Source: Amycolatopsis antarctica (GTDB lineage: Bacteria; Actinomycetota; Actinomycetes; Mycobacteriales; Pseudonocardiaceae). Taken from it: 64,000 nucleotides of DNA. This document shows positions 34,286 through 43,838 of this stretch, one piece after another. Position 1 is the first letter of the stretch, and each line of letters begins with the position of its first letter. The stretch spans positions 248,001-312,000 of the forward strand of contig NZ_NKYE01000002.1 in the NCBI RefSeq assembly GCF_002262875.1, in the 5' to 3' direction. A model generated the notes under the pieces. That model saw nothing but the letters and a program-made list of their open reading frames with translations. It had not been told where the DNA came from and ran no database searches. Both the position numbers and the translations under genes were made by a program.

Positions 34286-35106
34286 CCGCCCTCCCGGCCG
34301 TACACGACGTCGCCGCGCTCACCGAGTCGATACTCGGCCGCGCCCATGGACCCGCCCCCCGCGAACTGCTCGTCACCAGCGCGTTCTGGCTGCACCACAC
34401 CACCCGACTCGCCGGGGGCGCCACGACGTACCGCAACCACTACCTGCTCCTGCGTACCGGCACGGCGTTCGGCGCCTGCTCGTTCGAGGAATCCGAGCTG
34501 CCGCCGGACTTCTGCGCGGAGGCGTCCGGCCGTCCGCTCGCCGAGCTGCTGCGGCACGACTCGCCGGCGGTGCGGATAGCCGCGATGGACGCCTACCTCG
34601 GCGCGGTCCGCCCGCACCGGGACGACCCCGCCGCCGAACCCGTGACGCTGCCGGGCGGCACCCCCGAGACCAGGGCCCGCGCCAGGGACGCGGCGATCGC
34701 GGGCTTGCTCGACGTCGCCCCCGGCAGCAGGGTCGCGCTCATCGGTGTGGTCAACCCGCTGGTGGCGGCGATCCGCGAGCGAGGGGCCGAATGCCTGCCC
34801 TGTGACCTGAGCCTGCGCAGTACCCAGTGGGGCGATCCGGTGTCCGCCGACATGACGGAGACCATTGAGGCCGCGGACGCCGTGGTCGCCACCGGCATGA
34901 CGCTGGGCAACGGCAGCTTCGACGCCCTGCTCGGGCACTGCCGGGCGAAGGCGAAGCCGCTCGTGGTCTACGCGCAGACCGGCAGCGCGGTCGCCAGGGC
35001 GTTCCTCGGCGACGGCGTCACCGCCCTCTCCGCGGAACCCTTCCCTTTCTCCCAGTTCAGCGCGGACCCGACCGTGCTGTACCGCTACCGTGACCGGCCG
35101 GAGTGA
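34282..35106 (+). CDS. DUF364-like Rossmann protein (putative metal-chelate related)
   Basis: A 274-residue protein resembling the DUF364/DUF4213 family, annotated in general as putative heavy-metal-chelation proteins with a Rossmann-like C-terminal half. The N-terminal part has SAFWLHHTTRLAGG and YRNHYLLLRTG. The C-terminal part has VALIGVVNPLVAAIRERG, VVATGMTLGNGSFDALL and LVVYAQTGSAVARAFLGDG, ending in AEPFPFSQFSADP. Cysteines at CLPCD and GHCRAK might bind metal. It overlaps the PLP-enzyme gene by four bases. Its reaction is not known; the operator upstream and exporter downstream suggest a step in making or handling a small metal ligand. Confidence 0.7.
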   Translation: MTALPAVHDVAALTESILGRAHGPAPRELLVTSAFWLHHTTRLAGGATTYRNHYLLLRTGTAFGACSFEESELPPDFCAEASGRPLAELLRHDSPAVRIAAMDAYLGAVRPHRDDPAAEPVTLPGGTPETRARARDAAIAGLLDVAPGSRVALIGVVNPLVAAIRERGAECLPCDLSLRSTQWGDPVSADMTETIEAADAVVATGMTLGNGSFDALLGHCRAKAKPLVVYAQTGSAVARAFLGDGVTALSAEPFPFSQFSADPTVLYRYRDRPE

Positions 35107-35262
35107 ACCGTGATCGTTCGGGAAACCGTTGCACGGCAAGGAAAAGACAGTGCACGTACGGGTCGGAGACGTGAGGGCGGGGAGATGCGGGTGAGGGGCG
35201 CGCGCCGGGAGGACACCGGCCAGGGGCGTTCCCCCGTGCTGTCCGGTCCGCGAGGTGGCCCG

Positions 35263-36462
35263 GTGGACGAACCGCCGGGCGATCTGCGGATGGCGCGGTT
35301 GCTCTGGCCGATCCTGCTGGCATCGGCGGTGAGCCTGCTGCCGTTCACGGTGTTCAGCACCTTCCTGGTGCCGATATCCGAGGACGCGGACAGCGGTGTC
35401 GCCGCGATGGGCGGGTTGCGCGGACTGGGCGGACTCGCCTCGCTCGCCGTCGGGGTCGCCTGCGCCCCGCTGATCGACCGCGTCCGAACCGATCTCGTCA
35501 CGGCGGCCGGGCTGGCCCTGCTCGGCGTGTCGGCCGTTCTCGGCGCCGCCGGGCACTTCCTCGCGCTGGCCGTGTTCTGCTTCCTGGTCGGCGCCGCCAC
35601 CTCGGTGCTCGGTCCCGCGCTCGCCACCGCGGCGGCGAACCGGTTCGACTCCGCCGCGGCCTCGGGCCGGGCGGCGACGCTGGTCACCGCGACGCAGTCG
35701 CTGGCCGCGATGCTCGCCGCACCGCTGGTCGTCGCGCCGGGCCTGCTCTGGGGCTGGCAGGGCAACCTGCTGGCCGTGGCGGCGATCGCGCTCGTTCTGG
35801 CCGCCCTGTTCCTGGTGCGGGGCAGGCGCGCCGTGGTAGCTGGTCCGTCCACATCGGACGCCCGGATCGGATACCTCGCCTCGTTCGCCGCGCTGGCGAG
35901 GATTCCCGGTGCCGTGCCGCTGCTGCTGATCGCCTTGCTGCGCACCGCGGCGTTCATGGGTTACCTGTCGTACCTGGCCGCGTTCTACGACGAGCGCTTC
36001 GCCCTGGAGCCGGGGCCGTTCGCCTTCGTCTGGACGCTGAGCGGCGCGTCGTTCTTCGTCGGCAACCTGATCACCGGGCGGCTCACCAACCGGGCGAGCG
36101 CCCGGATCGGTACCGAACGGGTACTGCAGGCGGGCCTGGTCACGGCGGCCCTCGCGATGGGCGGCTTCTACCTCACCGAGTCGCTGCCGGTGGCACTGCT
36201 GCTCACCGCGGCTCTCGGCGGGGCACACGCGGTCGTCGCGGCCTGCCTGATCGGTCTGCTCGTACGCCGCTGCCCCGACCTGCGCGGAGCGGCACTCGGC
36301 CTGAACGCCGCCGGGATGAGCCTGGGCGTGTTCGCCGGGGCAGCGCTCGGCGGAGCCGGTCTTGCGGTCGCCGGGTATCCCGGTATCGGCGTCGTCCTCG
36401 GTGGGATCACGCTGCTCGCGCTGATTCTCGGCGTGCTGGTCCGTCGCTCGCCCGCCGCGTGA
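35263..36462 (+). CDS. MFS transporter, probable exporter of the operon product
   Basis: A 12-helix major facilitator of about 399 residues. The GTG at 35263 has GAGGTGG 4-5 bases upstream and puts the first membrane helix (LLWPILLASAVSLLPF) close to the N-terminus, as usual. In-frame alternatives at 35110 (GTG with GGAG, 3 bases past the previous stop) and 35185 would add a hydrophilic N-terminus. Helical segments alternate with short basic loops (LIDRVRTD, VRGRR, RRCPDLRG). The third position in this operon, behind two biosynthetic-looking genes and a Zur-like site, fits export of a small metallophore; direction is inferred. Confidence 0.8.
   Translation: MDEPPGDLRMARLLWPILLASAVSLLPFTVFSTFLVPISEDADSGVAAMGGLRGLGGLASLAVGVACAPLIDRVRTDLVTAAGLALLGVSAVLGAAGHFLALAVFCFLVGAATSVLGPALATAAANRFDSAAASGRAATLVTATQSLAAMLAAPLVVAPGLLWGWQGNLLAVAAIALVLAALFLVRGRRAVVAGPSTSDARIGYLASFAALARIPGAVPLLLIALLRTAAFMGYLSYLAAFYDERFALEPGPFAFVWTLSGASFFVGNLITGRLTNRASARIGTERVLQAGLVTAALAMGGFYLTESLPVALLLTAALGGAHAVVAACLIGLLVRRCPDLRGAALGLNAAGMSLGVFAGAALGGAGLAVAGYPGIGVVLGGITLLALILGVLVRRSPAA
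35846..35860. repeat. 15-bp repeat CGTCCACATCGGACG, copy 1
   Basis: CGTCC-ACATC-GGACG, a 5-bp inverted repeat, lies inside the MFS gene. An identical copy starts at 36464, two bases after the same gene's stop codon. Confidence 0.6.
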
Positions 36463-36463
36463 A

Positions 36464-36478
36464 CGTCCACATCGGACG
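36464..36478. repeat. 15-bp repeat CGTCCACATCGGACG, copy 2
   Basis: An exact copy of 35846-35860 directly behind the MFS stop codon. Short symmetry could make it part of a weak terminator or a protein-binding site. Confidence 0.6.
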
Positions 36479-36532
36479 AGACACAGACAGGGGCGCGCGC
36501 GGTCGCCGGGCGGCGTCGGCGACACTGGGGTG

Positions 36533-36790
36533 ATGCCCGACGAACCCGTCACTCCCGGGGAGATCGCCCACGCGCTGCGCCGCGTGCGCCCCTCTGTCTA
36601 CCGGATCGGCGAGGGCGCGGACCCCACCCTGGCGCTGGTGATGAACGCGGGCCCGGCGGGCAGGCGCAACGCGGCCGCGAAGATCGCCGGGCTGCTCGCC
36701 GAGCACGGGCTGACCCTCGGCACCGGCGACGACATCGCCGCGCTGACCGAGGACGATGGTGCGCTGCCCGTCCGCCGATCGGCGGGGTGA
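36533..36790 (+). CDS. Small hypothetical protein
   Basis: A predicted 85-residue protein. It reads MPDEPVTPGEIAHALRRVRPSVYRIGEG, then a MNAGPAGRRNAAAKIAGLLAEHGL helical segment (about residues 38-60) and an acidic loop. I do not recognise a family. There is no clear Shine-Dalgarno; a GTG 3 bases upstream is an alternative. Codon use is like the neighbours. It lies 70 bases behind the MFS gene and could be a separate unit. Confidence 0.5.
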   Translation: MPDEPVTPGEIAHALRRVRPSVYRIGEGADPTLALVMNAGPAGRRNAAAKIAGLLAEHGLTLGTGDDIAALTEDDGALPVRRSAG

Positions 36791-36872
36791 CGGCCGGTCT
36801 GCGTGCCCGGAGCCCTTGTGGTGCACTGGGATGCCCCTCCGACGAGGGTGCGAACCAGAAAGGTGGCCCACG

Positions 36873-37382
36873 GTGAGCATCATCGAGACGTCGACCGCGG
36901 TGCGGGCGTCCGTCGCGGACACATTCGCCCGGTTCACCGACTTCGAGTCCTATCCGGCCTTCATGCGGTCCGTCGACCAGGTGACCCGCGATTCCGCCCA
37001 GCAGGACCGGCTGCGTTTCGTCTACTCGATCGGCGGTATTCCGCGGCACTACACGATCGACGTGGACAGCAGCGAGGAGTTCGCCGAGGTGCACTGGACG
37101 AGCGTGGACGGCCCGCAGCACACCGGACTGGCGCGGGTCTCCGCGGCCGGTGAGGGGAACAGCGAGCTGTACATCAAGGTGGATCTGCGTCCTGCCGGGA
37201 TCATCGACAGCATGGGCGACGCTCTCGGGCTGATCCGCTCCCGAGTGCAGCACGACATGAAGCGCTTCGCCGAGTACGTCGAGAGCGGTGGCGAGGCCGT
37301 GCCCGGCCCGGCCGACGCCGACCACCGTGCGCCGCTGGAACGGCTGTTCGACCGGGTGTTCCCGACCGACCAGAGCCGCTGA
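36873..37382 (+). CDS. SRPBCC (polyketide cyclase / COQ10-like) protein
   Basis: A 169-residue START-like domain protein. VSIIETSTAVRASVADTFARFTDFESYPAFMRSV is the typical beginning of the COQ10-type branch (shown by its pattern: ADTFARFTDFESYP), and the long C-terminal helix is near residues 118-140. Such proteins bind lipids or aromatics in a deep cavity. AAGGTGG lies 7 bases before the GTG at 36873. A similar family member occurs at 56602-57114. No substrate is inferable here. Confidence 0.82.
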   Translation: MSIIETSTAVRASVADTFARFTDFESYPAFMRSVDQVTRDSAQQDRLRFVYSIGGIPRHYTIDVDSSEEFAEVHWTSVDGPQHTGLARVSAAGEGNSELYIKVDLRPAGIIDSMGDALGLIRSRVQHDMKRFAEYVESGGEAVPGPADADHRAPLERLFDRVFPTDQSR

Positions 37383-37496
37383 ACCGCCCGGGCGGACCCG
37401 GCCGGACGCCGGACGGCTCCGGTTGCCCGCTCGCCCTCGCCGCCGGAGGGGGTCCGCGGGGCGGACCCGCGACTCGTCGCAGTACTGCAGGTGGCC

Positions 37497-37520
37497 GGGG
37501 GCCGGGACACCCCGGCCCCC
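37497..37520. terminator. Strong hairpin between convergent genes
   Basis: GGGGGCCGGG and CCCGGCCCCC form a perfect 10-bp stem around ACAC, between the SRPBCC gene and the convergent lipoprotein gene. Confidence 0.75.
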
Positions 37521-37539
37521 GATCAGGAACCGGCGCCGC

Positions 37540-38184
37540 TCACGCCTTCCAGACCAGTGCCGCGTCCTCGTACTGGTCGCCTTCGGTGAATCGGACGGAG
37601 TCCACCGAACTCGCCTCAGGGGCGACCGCGAGGACGCAGGTCTCGTAGCTGGCGCCCTTGGCGGTGAAGTCCTTGGGAGCACTCTCGTTCTGGCACTTCT
37701 CGAAGTCGCCGATGATGCTCACCCGGCCCGCCATGCCCCCGTCGGGAAGCTGCCCGGTCAGCCGGGGCGCGGAGGTGAACGCCATGTCCTCGCCGCCCTC
37801 GTTCGAGATGGCGACGCGGATGTAGTAGGGAACCTGCCCCTCGGCCTTGTCGCCGAGGTCGAGCGGAGCGAGGTCCTCCGGAGTGCCCTTCTCGATCGCG
37901 GAGATGGTGATGCCGATCGTGCCCTCGTTGCTGCCCGACTTGTAGGGCACGACGGCCTTGTCGCCCAGCGAGTACTCGGTTCCCGGCGCCGCGGCCTCGC
38001 CGGCGGGCGCCTCCTCGGAGTCGCTCGCGGGTGCCTCGGACTCATTCTCCGGTGCGGCGTCGACGGGCGCGGGCGCCGGGGGAGCGGCCGGCGGTGCGGC
38101 GGCGCCCTCCTCGTCCGAACAGCCGGCGAGCAGGCTCGCCGCGATGGCCACGGTGCCGATCAGACCCAGGCGTGCGCGCTTCAT
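37540..38184 (-). CDS. Putative lipoprotein
   Basis: A 214-residue predicted lipoprotein. MKRARLGLIGTVAIAASLLAGCSDEE carries a basic start, hydrophobic core and LLAGC lipobox with Cys21. An Ala/Pro/Glu-rich linker to about residue 68 leads into a beta-rich domain (GDKAVVPYKSGSNEGTIGITI at its start) with two cysteines (FEKCQNES and YETCVLAV) that could pair. This resembles DUF4352-like extracellular domains in general shape. GGAG precedes the ATG. Function is unknown. Confidence 0.82.
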   Translation of the reverse strand: MKRARLGLIGTVAIAASLLAGCSDEEGAAAPPAAPPAPAPVDAAPENESEAPASDSEEAPAGEAAAPGTEYSLGDKAVVPYKSGSNEGTIGITISAIEKGTPEDLAPLDLGDKAEGQVPYYIRVAISNEGGEDMAFTSAPRLTGQLPDGGMAGRVSIIGDFEKCQNESAPKDFTAKGASYETCVLAVAPEASSVDSVRFTEGDQYEDAALVWKA

Positions 38185-39924
<1,740 letters not shown>

Positions 39925-39942
39925 GCCGCCGATCCGTCCCGC

Positions 39943-42174
39943 TCAGGGAATGGTCCGCAGCCGCACCGTGCTGCCCGCGGGCAGCCGGGTGCCGGGAGCG
40001 GGCTGCTGGTCGATGACGAAACTGAACGCGGGCGCGGAACCGTCCGCCCCCTCGATCTGGAAACCCTTGCTCTGCAGCTCCGCCACCGCGTCCCTGGTGG
40101 TCCGGCCGACCACGGTCGGCATCTCCGCGGCGTTGGAGACGTAGACGCCCACCTTGTTGTTGGTGGTGTCCACCGTGGTCCCGGCACCCGGTTCGGTGCG
40201 GGTGACGGCGCCGGCCGGCACGTTCTCGGCGAATTCCTGGCCCGCTTCGAAGGGGGCGAAACCGGCCGCCTGCAAGGCGGCGAAGGCGGCGTCCTTGCCC
40301 TGTCCGGCCACGTCGGGGACCTGGATCGGGGCGGGACCGTTGGACAGTACGAGGCTCACCGGGTCACCGATGTTGGCCCGGCTGCCCGGCTGCGGTTCCA
40401 GTCGCAGCACCGTTCCGGCGGGCACGTCCGGGCTGTACTCGCCGGGTTTGTCCCTGCGCGGGGTGAGCTGGGCGTCGCCGATCGCCTTCTCCGCAGCGGC
40501 CGGATCGGTTCCCGGTGCGACGTCGGGCACGGTCGGCGGGCCGCTGGACACGACGAGCGCGATCGTCGAGCCCTCGGTGACCTCGGCGCCCGGGGCCGGA
40601 TCGGTGCTGACCACAGAGCCCGCGGGCACCGTGTTGTGCCGCTGCCGAGTCACCTGCGGGGTCAGCCCCGCCCCGCGCAGCAGCGTGTCGGCGGCGGCCT
40701 CCTGCTGGCCGACGGAATCCGGTACCGGCACGTTCGCCGGGCCGGACAGCGCCCAGATCCCGGCACCGATTCCGCCGGCGACCAGCAGGGCGGCCACGAT
40801 CCACAGCGCCGCCCACCGCTTGTACCAGGGTGATGCCCGCTCCGGCTCCTGCCGCGCGGCCGCCACCTGCTGGCCCTGCGGACCCGCGGCCGGTGGGGTC
40901 CGGGCAGGACCGGTGCCGGGAGCGTGCCCGGCCGCGGGCCGCAGGAGGGCCTTCGTGCCGCGGGGGCCGGCCGGGTCCACGGGGCCGCCGGGCACCGCCG
41001 GGGACATCGCGGGCACGGTGGCCGCGGCGAAGCCGGGCATGGTGACCTCGTTCATCGAGGCGTCCCCGCCCGGCACACCGGCCGGAGGCGTCCCGGTCGA
41101 GCTGCCGTCCGTGGCCGGGGCCTGCCCGATCGCGGCGGGCAGACCCCGGGTGGTCTCGCTCGCCGTCGTCCCGTCCGCGCCGGCGTCCGCCGCGGCACCG
41201 TCGCCCGCTCCCGCGCCGAGGTCCGTTCCGCCTTCCGCGGCCCGGGGGGCGGAAGGCACCGGCACCGGAACGGGAACCGGGGACAGGTCGAGTTCGGCGC
41301 GCACGCGGCGCAGTTCGGCCAGGAACGCTCCCGCGTCGGCGGGCCGGGCCCGCGGATCCCGCCGGGTCGCCCGCAGCACCAGATCGTCGATCGCGGCGGG
41401 GATCGCGGCCACCGCCCGGCTCGGCGCCGGCACGTCGTCGTTGACGTGCCGGTAGGCGACCGAGAGCAGGGTGTCCCCGGTGTAGGGGGGCTGACCGGTC
41501 AGCATCTCGTAGAGCAGGATCCCGGCCGAGTAGACGTCGCCGGGTTCGCCCGCCGTCCCGGTGGTGACCTGCTCGGGAGCGAGGTAGGCGACGGTGCCGA
41601 GGATGATGCTGGCGCTGGTGGTCCCCGCGCTGGACACCGCGCGGACGAGGCCGAAGTCCGCGACCTTCACCACCCCGCCGCCCGCCGGGGTGCCCGGATT
41701 GCCGTCCGGGCCGATCAGCACGTTCTCCGGCTTGACGTCGCGGTGCACCAGACCGGCCCCGTGGGCCACGGCGAGCGCGGAGAGCACAGGCTCCAGCACG
41801 CTCAGCGCGAGCCGGTGGTCAAGTGCGCCGCCGGAGTCGATCAGGTCCCGCAGGGTGCCGCCGTCGACCAGTTCCATCACCAGGAAGACCCGGCCGTGCT
41901 CGGGGCCCGCCGAGCGGTCCACACCCTGGTCGTGCACGGCGACGACGTGCGGGTGGTGCAGCCGCGCGGCGGACCGGGCCTCGCGTTCGAACCGTTCCAC
42001 GAACGAACGGTCGTCGGCGAACCGCGGGTCCATCACCTTCACCGCGACCGCCCGGTCCAGCCGGGTGTCCACCCCGCGGTAGACCGAGGACATGCCGCCG
42101 CGCGCGATGAGCCGGTCGACGCGGTAGCGGCGGTCCAGCAGCGCGCCGATCAGGCCGGTGTCCGTGCGTGTCAC
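39943..42174 (-). CDS. pknL: Serine/threonine kinase PknL with four PASTA domains
   Basis: A 743-residue membrane receptor kinase. The kinase domain (residues about 18-275) has GGMSSVYRG, the lysine in VAVKVMD, HRDVKPENVL and VADFGLV. An Ala/Pro/Thr-rich juxtamembrane linker of about 170 residues leads to one membrane helix (WAALWIVAALLVAGGIGAGIW). Outside are four PASTA repeats, each ending in a VxLxxS-like strand, which bind muropeptides or lipid II. The M. tuberculosis PknL lacks PASTA domains, while corynebacterial PknL has them. Start is GTG at 42174, 8 bases past TAGGAT. It is divergent from its likely substrate gene. Confidence 0.93.
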   Translation of the reverse strand: MTRTDTGLIGALLDRRYRVDRLIARGGMSSVYRGVDTRLDRAVAVKVMDPRFADDRSFVERFEREARSAARLHHPHVVAVHDQGVDRSAGPEHGRVFLVMELVDGGTLRDLIDSGGALDHRLALSVLEPVLSALAVAHGAGLVHRDVKPENVLIGPDGNPGTPAGGGVVKVADFGLVRAVSSAGTTSASIILGTVAYLAPEQVTTGTAGEPGDVYSAGILLYEMLTGQPPYTGDTLLSVAYRHVNDDVPAPSRAVAAIPAAIDDLVLRATRRDPRARPADAGAFLAELRRVRAELDLSPVPVPVPVPSAPRAAEGGTDLGAGAGDGAAADAGADGTTASETTRGLPAAIGQAPATDGSSTGTPPAGVPGGDASMNEVTMPGFAAATVPAMSPAVPGGPVDPAGPRGTKALLRPAAGHAPGTGPARTPPAAGPQGQQVAAARQEPERASPWYKRWAALWIVAALLVAGGIGAGIWALSGPANVPVPDSVGQQEAAADTLLRGAGLTPQVTRQRHNTVPAGSVVSTDPAPGAEVTEGSTIALVVSSGPPTVPDVAPGTDPAAAEKAIGDAQLTPRRDKPGEYSPDVPAGTVLRLEPQPGSRANIGDPVSLVLSNGPAPIQVPDVAGQGKDAAFAALQAAGFAPFEAGQEFAENVPAGAVTRTEPGAGTTVDTTNNKVGVYVSNAAEMPTVVGRTTRDAVAELQSKGFQIEGADGSAPAFSFVIDQQPAPGTRLPAGSTVRLRTIP

Positions 42175-42182
42175 GACAGACG

Positions 42183-42188
42183 ATCCTA
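42183..42188 (-). promoter_or_regulatory. -10 box (TAGGAT) for pknL
   Basis: On the minus strand TAGGAT lies 8 bases before the pknL GTG, suggesting a leaderless transcript. Confidence 0.5.
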
Positions 42189-42260
42189 CGGAGAGGCGCG
42201 CCCGCGGACGACGCGCCTCTGGCGAAGGATCGCGCGGCGGCATGTGGCATGGTGTGCCCC

Positions 42261-42629
42261 GTGAGTGGGATCCCAGTCGCCGATGACGTTCTCGGCGCCG
42301 ATGTCGCCATGCTCCCGCTGTCGGAGGTCTCCGACTCGCTGGGCGTGTCGGAGAACAAGGTGCGCCAGTTCCTGCGTGAGGGCACGCTGATCGCGATCCG
42401 CCGCGACGGCGACCTGCACGTACCGGCCGCGTTCCTCGACGACGGTGCCGTGGTGAAGTCCCTGACCGGCACCATCACCGTCCTCTCCGACTCCGGCTTC
42501 AGCCACACGGAGATGATCCGGTGGCTGTTCGAGAAGGACGACTCGCTGGCGGGCGGTTCACCGATCGAGGCGCTGCGCGGCAATCACGGCACCGAGGTCA
42601 AGCGCCGCGCCCAGGCGATGGCTTTCTGA
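42261..42629 (+). CDS. Rv2175c-like DNA-binding protein, PknL partner
   Basis: A 122-residue winged-helix protein matching M. tuberculosis Rv2175c, a DNA-binding substrate of PknL. It starts SGIPVADDVLGADVAMLPLSEVSDSLGVSENKV in outline, with the MerR-like recognition helix in VSENKVRQFLREGTL, the wing IAIRRDGDLHVPAAF, the segment VVKSLTGTITVLSDSGFS, and the near-invariant end RRAQAMAF. The GTG at 42261 is preferred; an ATG at 42249 is in frame. It is divergent from pknL across 86 bases, the same head-to-head arrangement as in mycobacteria. Confidence 0.9.
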   Translation: MSGIPVADDVLGADVAMLPLSEVSDSLGVSENKVRQFLREGTLIAIRRDGDLHVPAAFLDDGAVVKSLTGTITVLSDSGFSHTEMIRWLFEKDDSLAGGSPIEALRGNHGTEVKRRAQAMAF

Positions 42630-43815
42630 GCCGGTATCCGGCCGGCCGGACCCTGAGCAGCAGGTAGGCCCCGGCGGCGAGGAGCTGCGCGCAGGCGGCG
42701 GCGGCAAGGCAGTGGGCGGGCGAGGCGGAGGCGAGCGGCCCGGCCAGCGCGACGCCCGCGGCGAACGCGGCGATCTTCAGGCTCGCCGCCGTGGTGAACA
42801 CCTGCGCTCGCGCGGACTCCGGTGCCTCCCGGTGCCGCACGCCGAACAGGGCCGTCAGTTGCGGGCCCTCGCCCAGTCCGGTCAGTGCCGCACCGGCGAC
42901 CAGCGCGACGACCTCGCCGGTCGCTGCCGTGACCGCCAGTCCGGTGGCGATGACGAGGGTGGTGGCGAGCAGCAGCCGATCCGGTCCGCACGCGGGCGGG
43001 CGGCGGGCCAGCACCGCGTTGGCGGCCATGCCCGCCCCGGCCACCACGGCGAGCAGCGCCGTGCCGTGCCCGGCCCCGCCGAGGTGGGCCTGGCCGAGCA
43101 GGGGATAGCAGACCATCGCCATCCCGATCCCGGTGTAGGAGATCATCGACGTGACGGTGGCGCGCAGCAGCGGGCGACGGGTGAGGACGACGCCGAACCC
43201 CTCGCGCAGGCGCGTCCGCAGCGGCACCGCGACGGGCGGGCTCGCCCGTCGAGGCAGGGCGCGGGCGGCTGGCAGCGCGCCCGCGACGAGCGCGGCCGCC
43301 AGCATCATCGCCGACGAGCCTCCGGTGAGGCCGCCCACCAGCCCGGCGAGCGCGGGCCCGAGCAGCGCGGCGAGGCCGAAGGTCATGGCGTCCATGGCCT
43401 GACCTCTGGCCGGGGTGCGGTCGCCGAGAACGGCGGGGAGTTGTGCGGTCCAGCCGCCCGCCACCGCCGGGTTGGCCAGTCCGGTGAGTGCCGCCAGTGC
43501 CAGCACGGCGGGCAGCGGGAGCGTCGGCAGAGCGAGCAGGATCGCCGCGAGTCCGGCCGAGTAGCCGGCGAGCACGAAGGCCAGCGTGCGCCCGGGGTGC
43601 CTGCTCGCGTCCAGATACGCGCCCAGGACGGGGCCGCCCGCGGCGGCGGCGATCGTCAGCGCCGCGAGCAGTGCCGAGGCGGCGGCGGGCGAGCCCGTCA
43701 TGGTCAGGCCCAGCAGCAGCAGGGCGGGGGCGGACAGTTCGTCGCCGGTACGTGCGCAGCCGGCGCCGATCAGGTAACCGAAGAGCGTGACCCGTCCTCG
43801 GTAACGGCTTTGCAC
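42598..43815 (-). CDS. MFS transporter
   Basis: A major facilitator transporter of about 405 residues with some 12 hydrophobic helices (LFGYLIGAGCARTG first, PALLLLGLTMTGSPAA next), resembling efflux-type permeases. The GTG at 43815 is 8 bases behind a TAACGT box on the same strand; the frame is open further upstream but that part is Arg/Pro-rich and overlaps the divergent gene. The last 32 bases overlap the end of the Rv2175c-like gene on the other strand. Substrate is unknown; the divergent CGNR regulator may control it. Confidence 0.8.
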   Translation of the reverse strand: MQSRYRGRVTLFGYLIGAGCARTGDELSAPALLLLGLTMTGSPAAASALLAALTIAAAAGGPVLGAYLDASRHPGRTLAFVLAGYSAGLAAILLALPTLPLPAVLALAALTGLANPAVAGGWTAQLPAVLGDRTPARGQAMDAMTFGLAALLGPALAGLVGGLTGGSSAMMLAAALVAGALPAARALPRRASPPVAVPLRTRLREGFGVVLTRRPLLRATVTSMISYTGIGMAMVCYPLLGQAHLGGAGHGTALLAVVAGAGMAANAVLARRPPACGPDRLLLATTLVIATGLAVTAATGEVVALVAGAALTGLGEGPQLTALFGVRHREAPESARAQVFTTAASLKIAAFAAGVALAGPLASASPAHCLAAAACAQLLAAGAYLLLRVRPAGYRLRKPSPGRGA

Positions 43816-43822
43816 AGGAATG

Positions 43823-43832
43823 ACGTTACAGT
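43823..43832. promoter_or_regulatory. Overlapping divergent -10 boxes
   Basis: ACGTTACAGT contains TAACGT on the minus strand (43828-43823, for the MFS gene) and TACAGT on the plus strand (43827-43832, for the CGNR gene), sharing two bases. The two start codons are only 23 bases apart, so the two transcripts should exclude each other. Confidence 0.55.
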
Positions 43833-43838
43833 GACGGG

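Noticed and set aside
33242-36462. Assignment of the Zur-like operon as the [S,S]-EDDS pathway
   Set aside because: Zinc control and organism type fit, but I cannot match the three genes one-to-one with the EDDS genes from memory, and no argininosuccinate-lyase-type gene is present. I kept the broader metallophore hypothesis.
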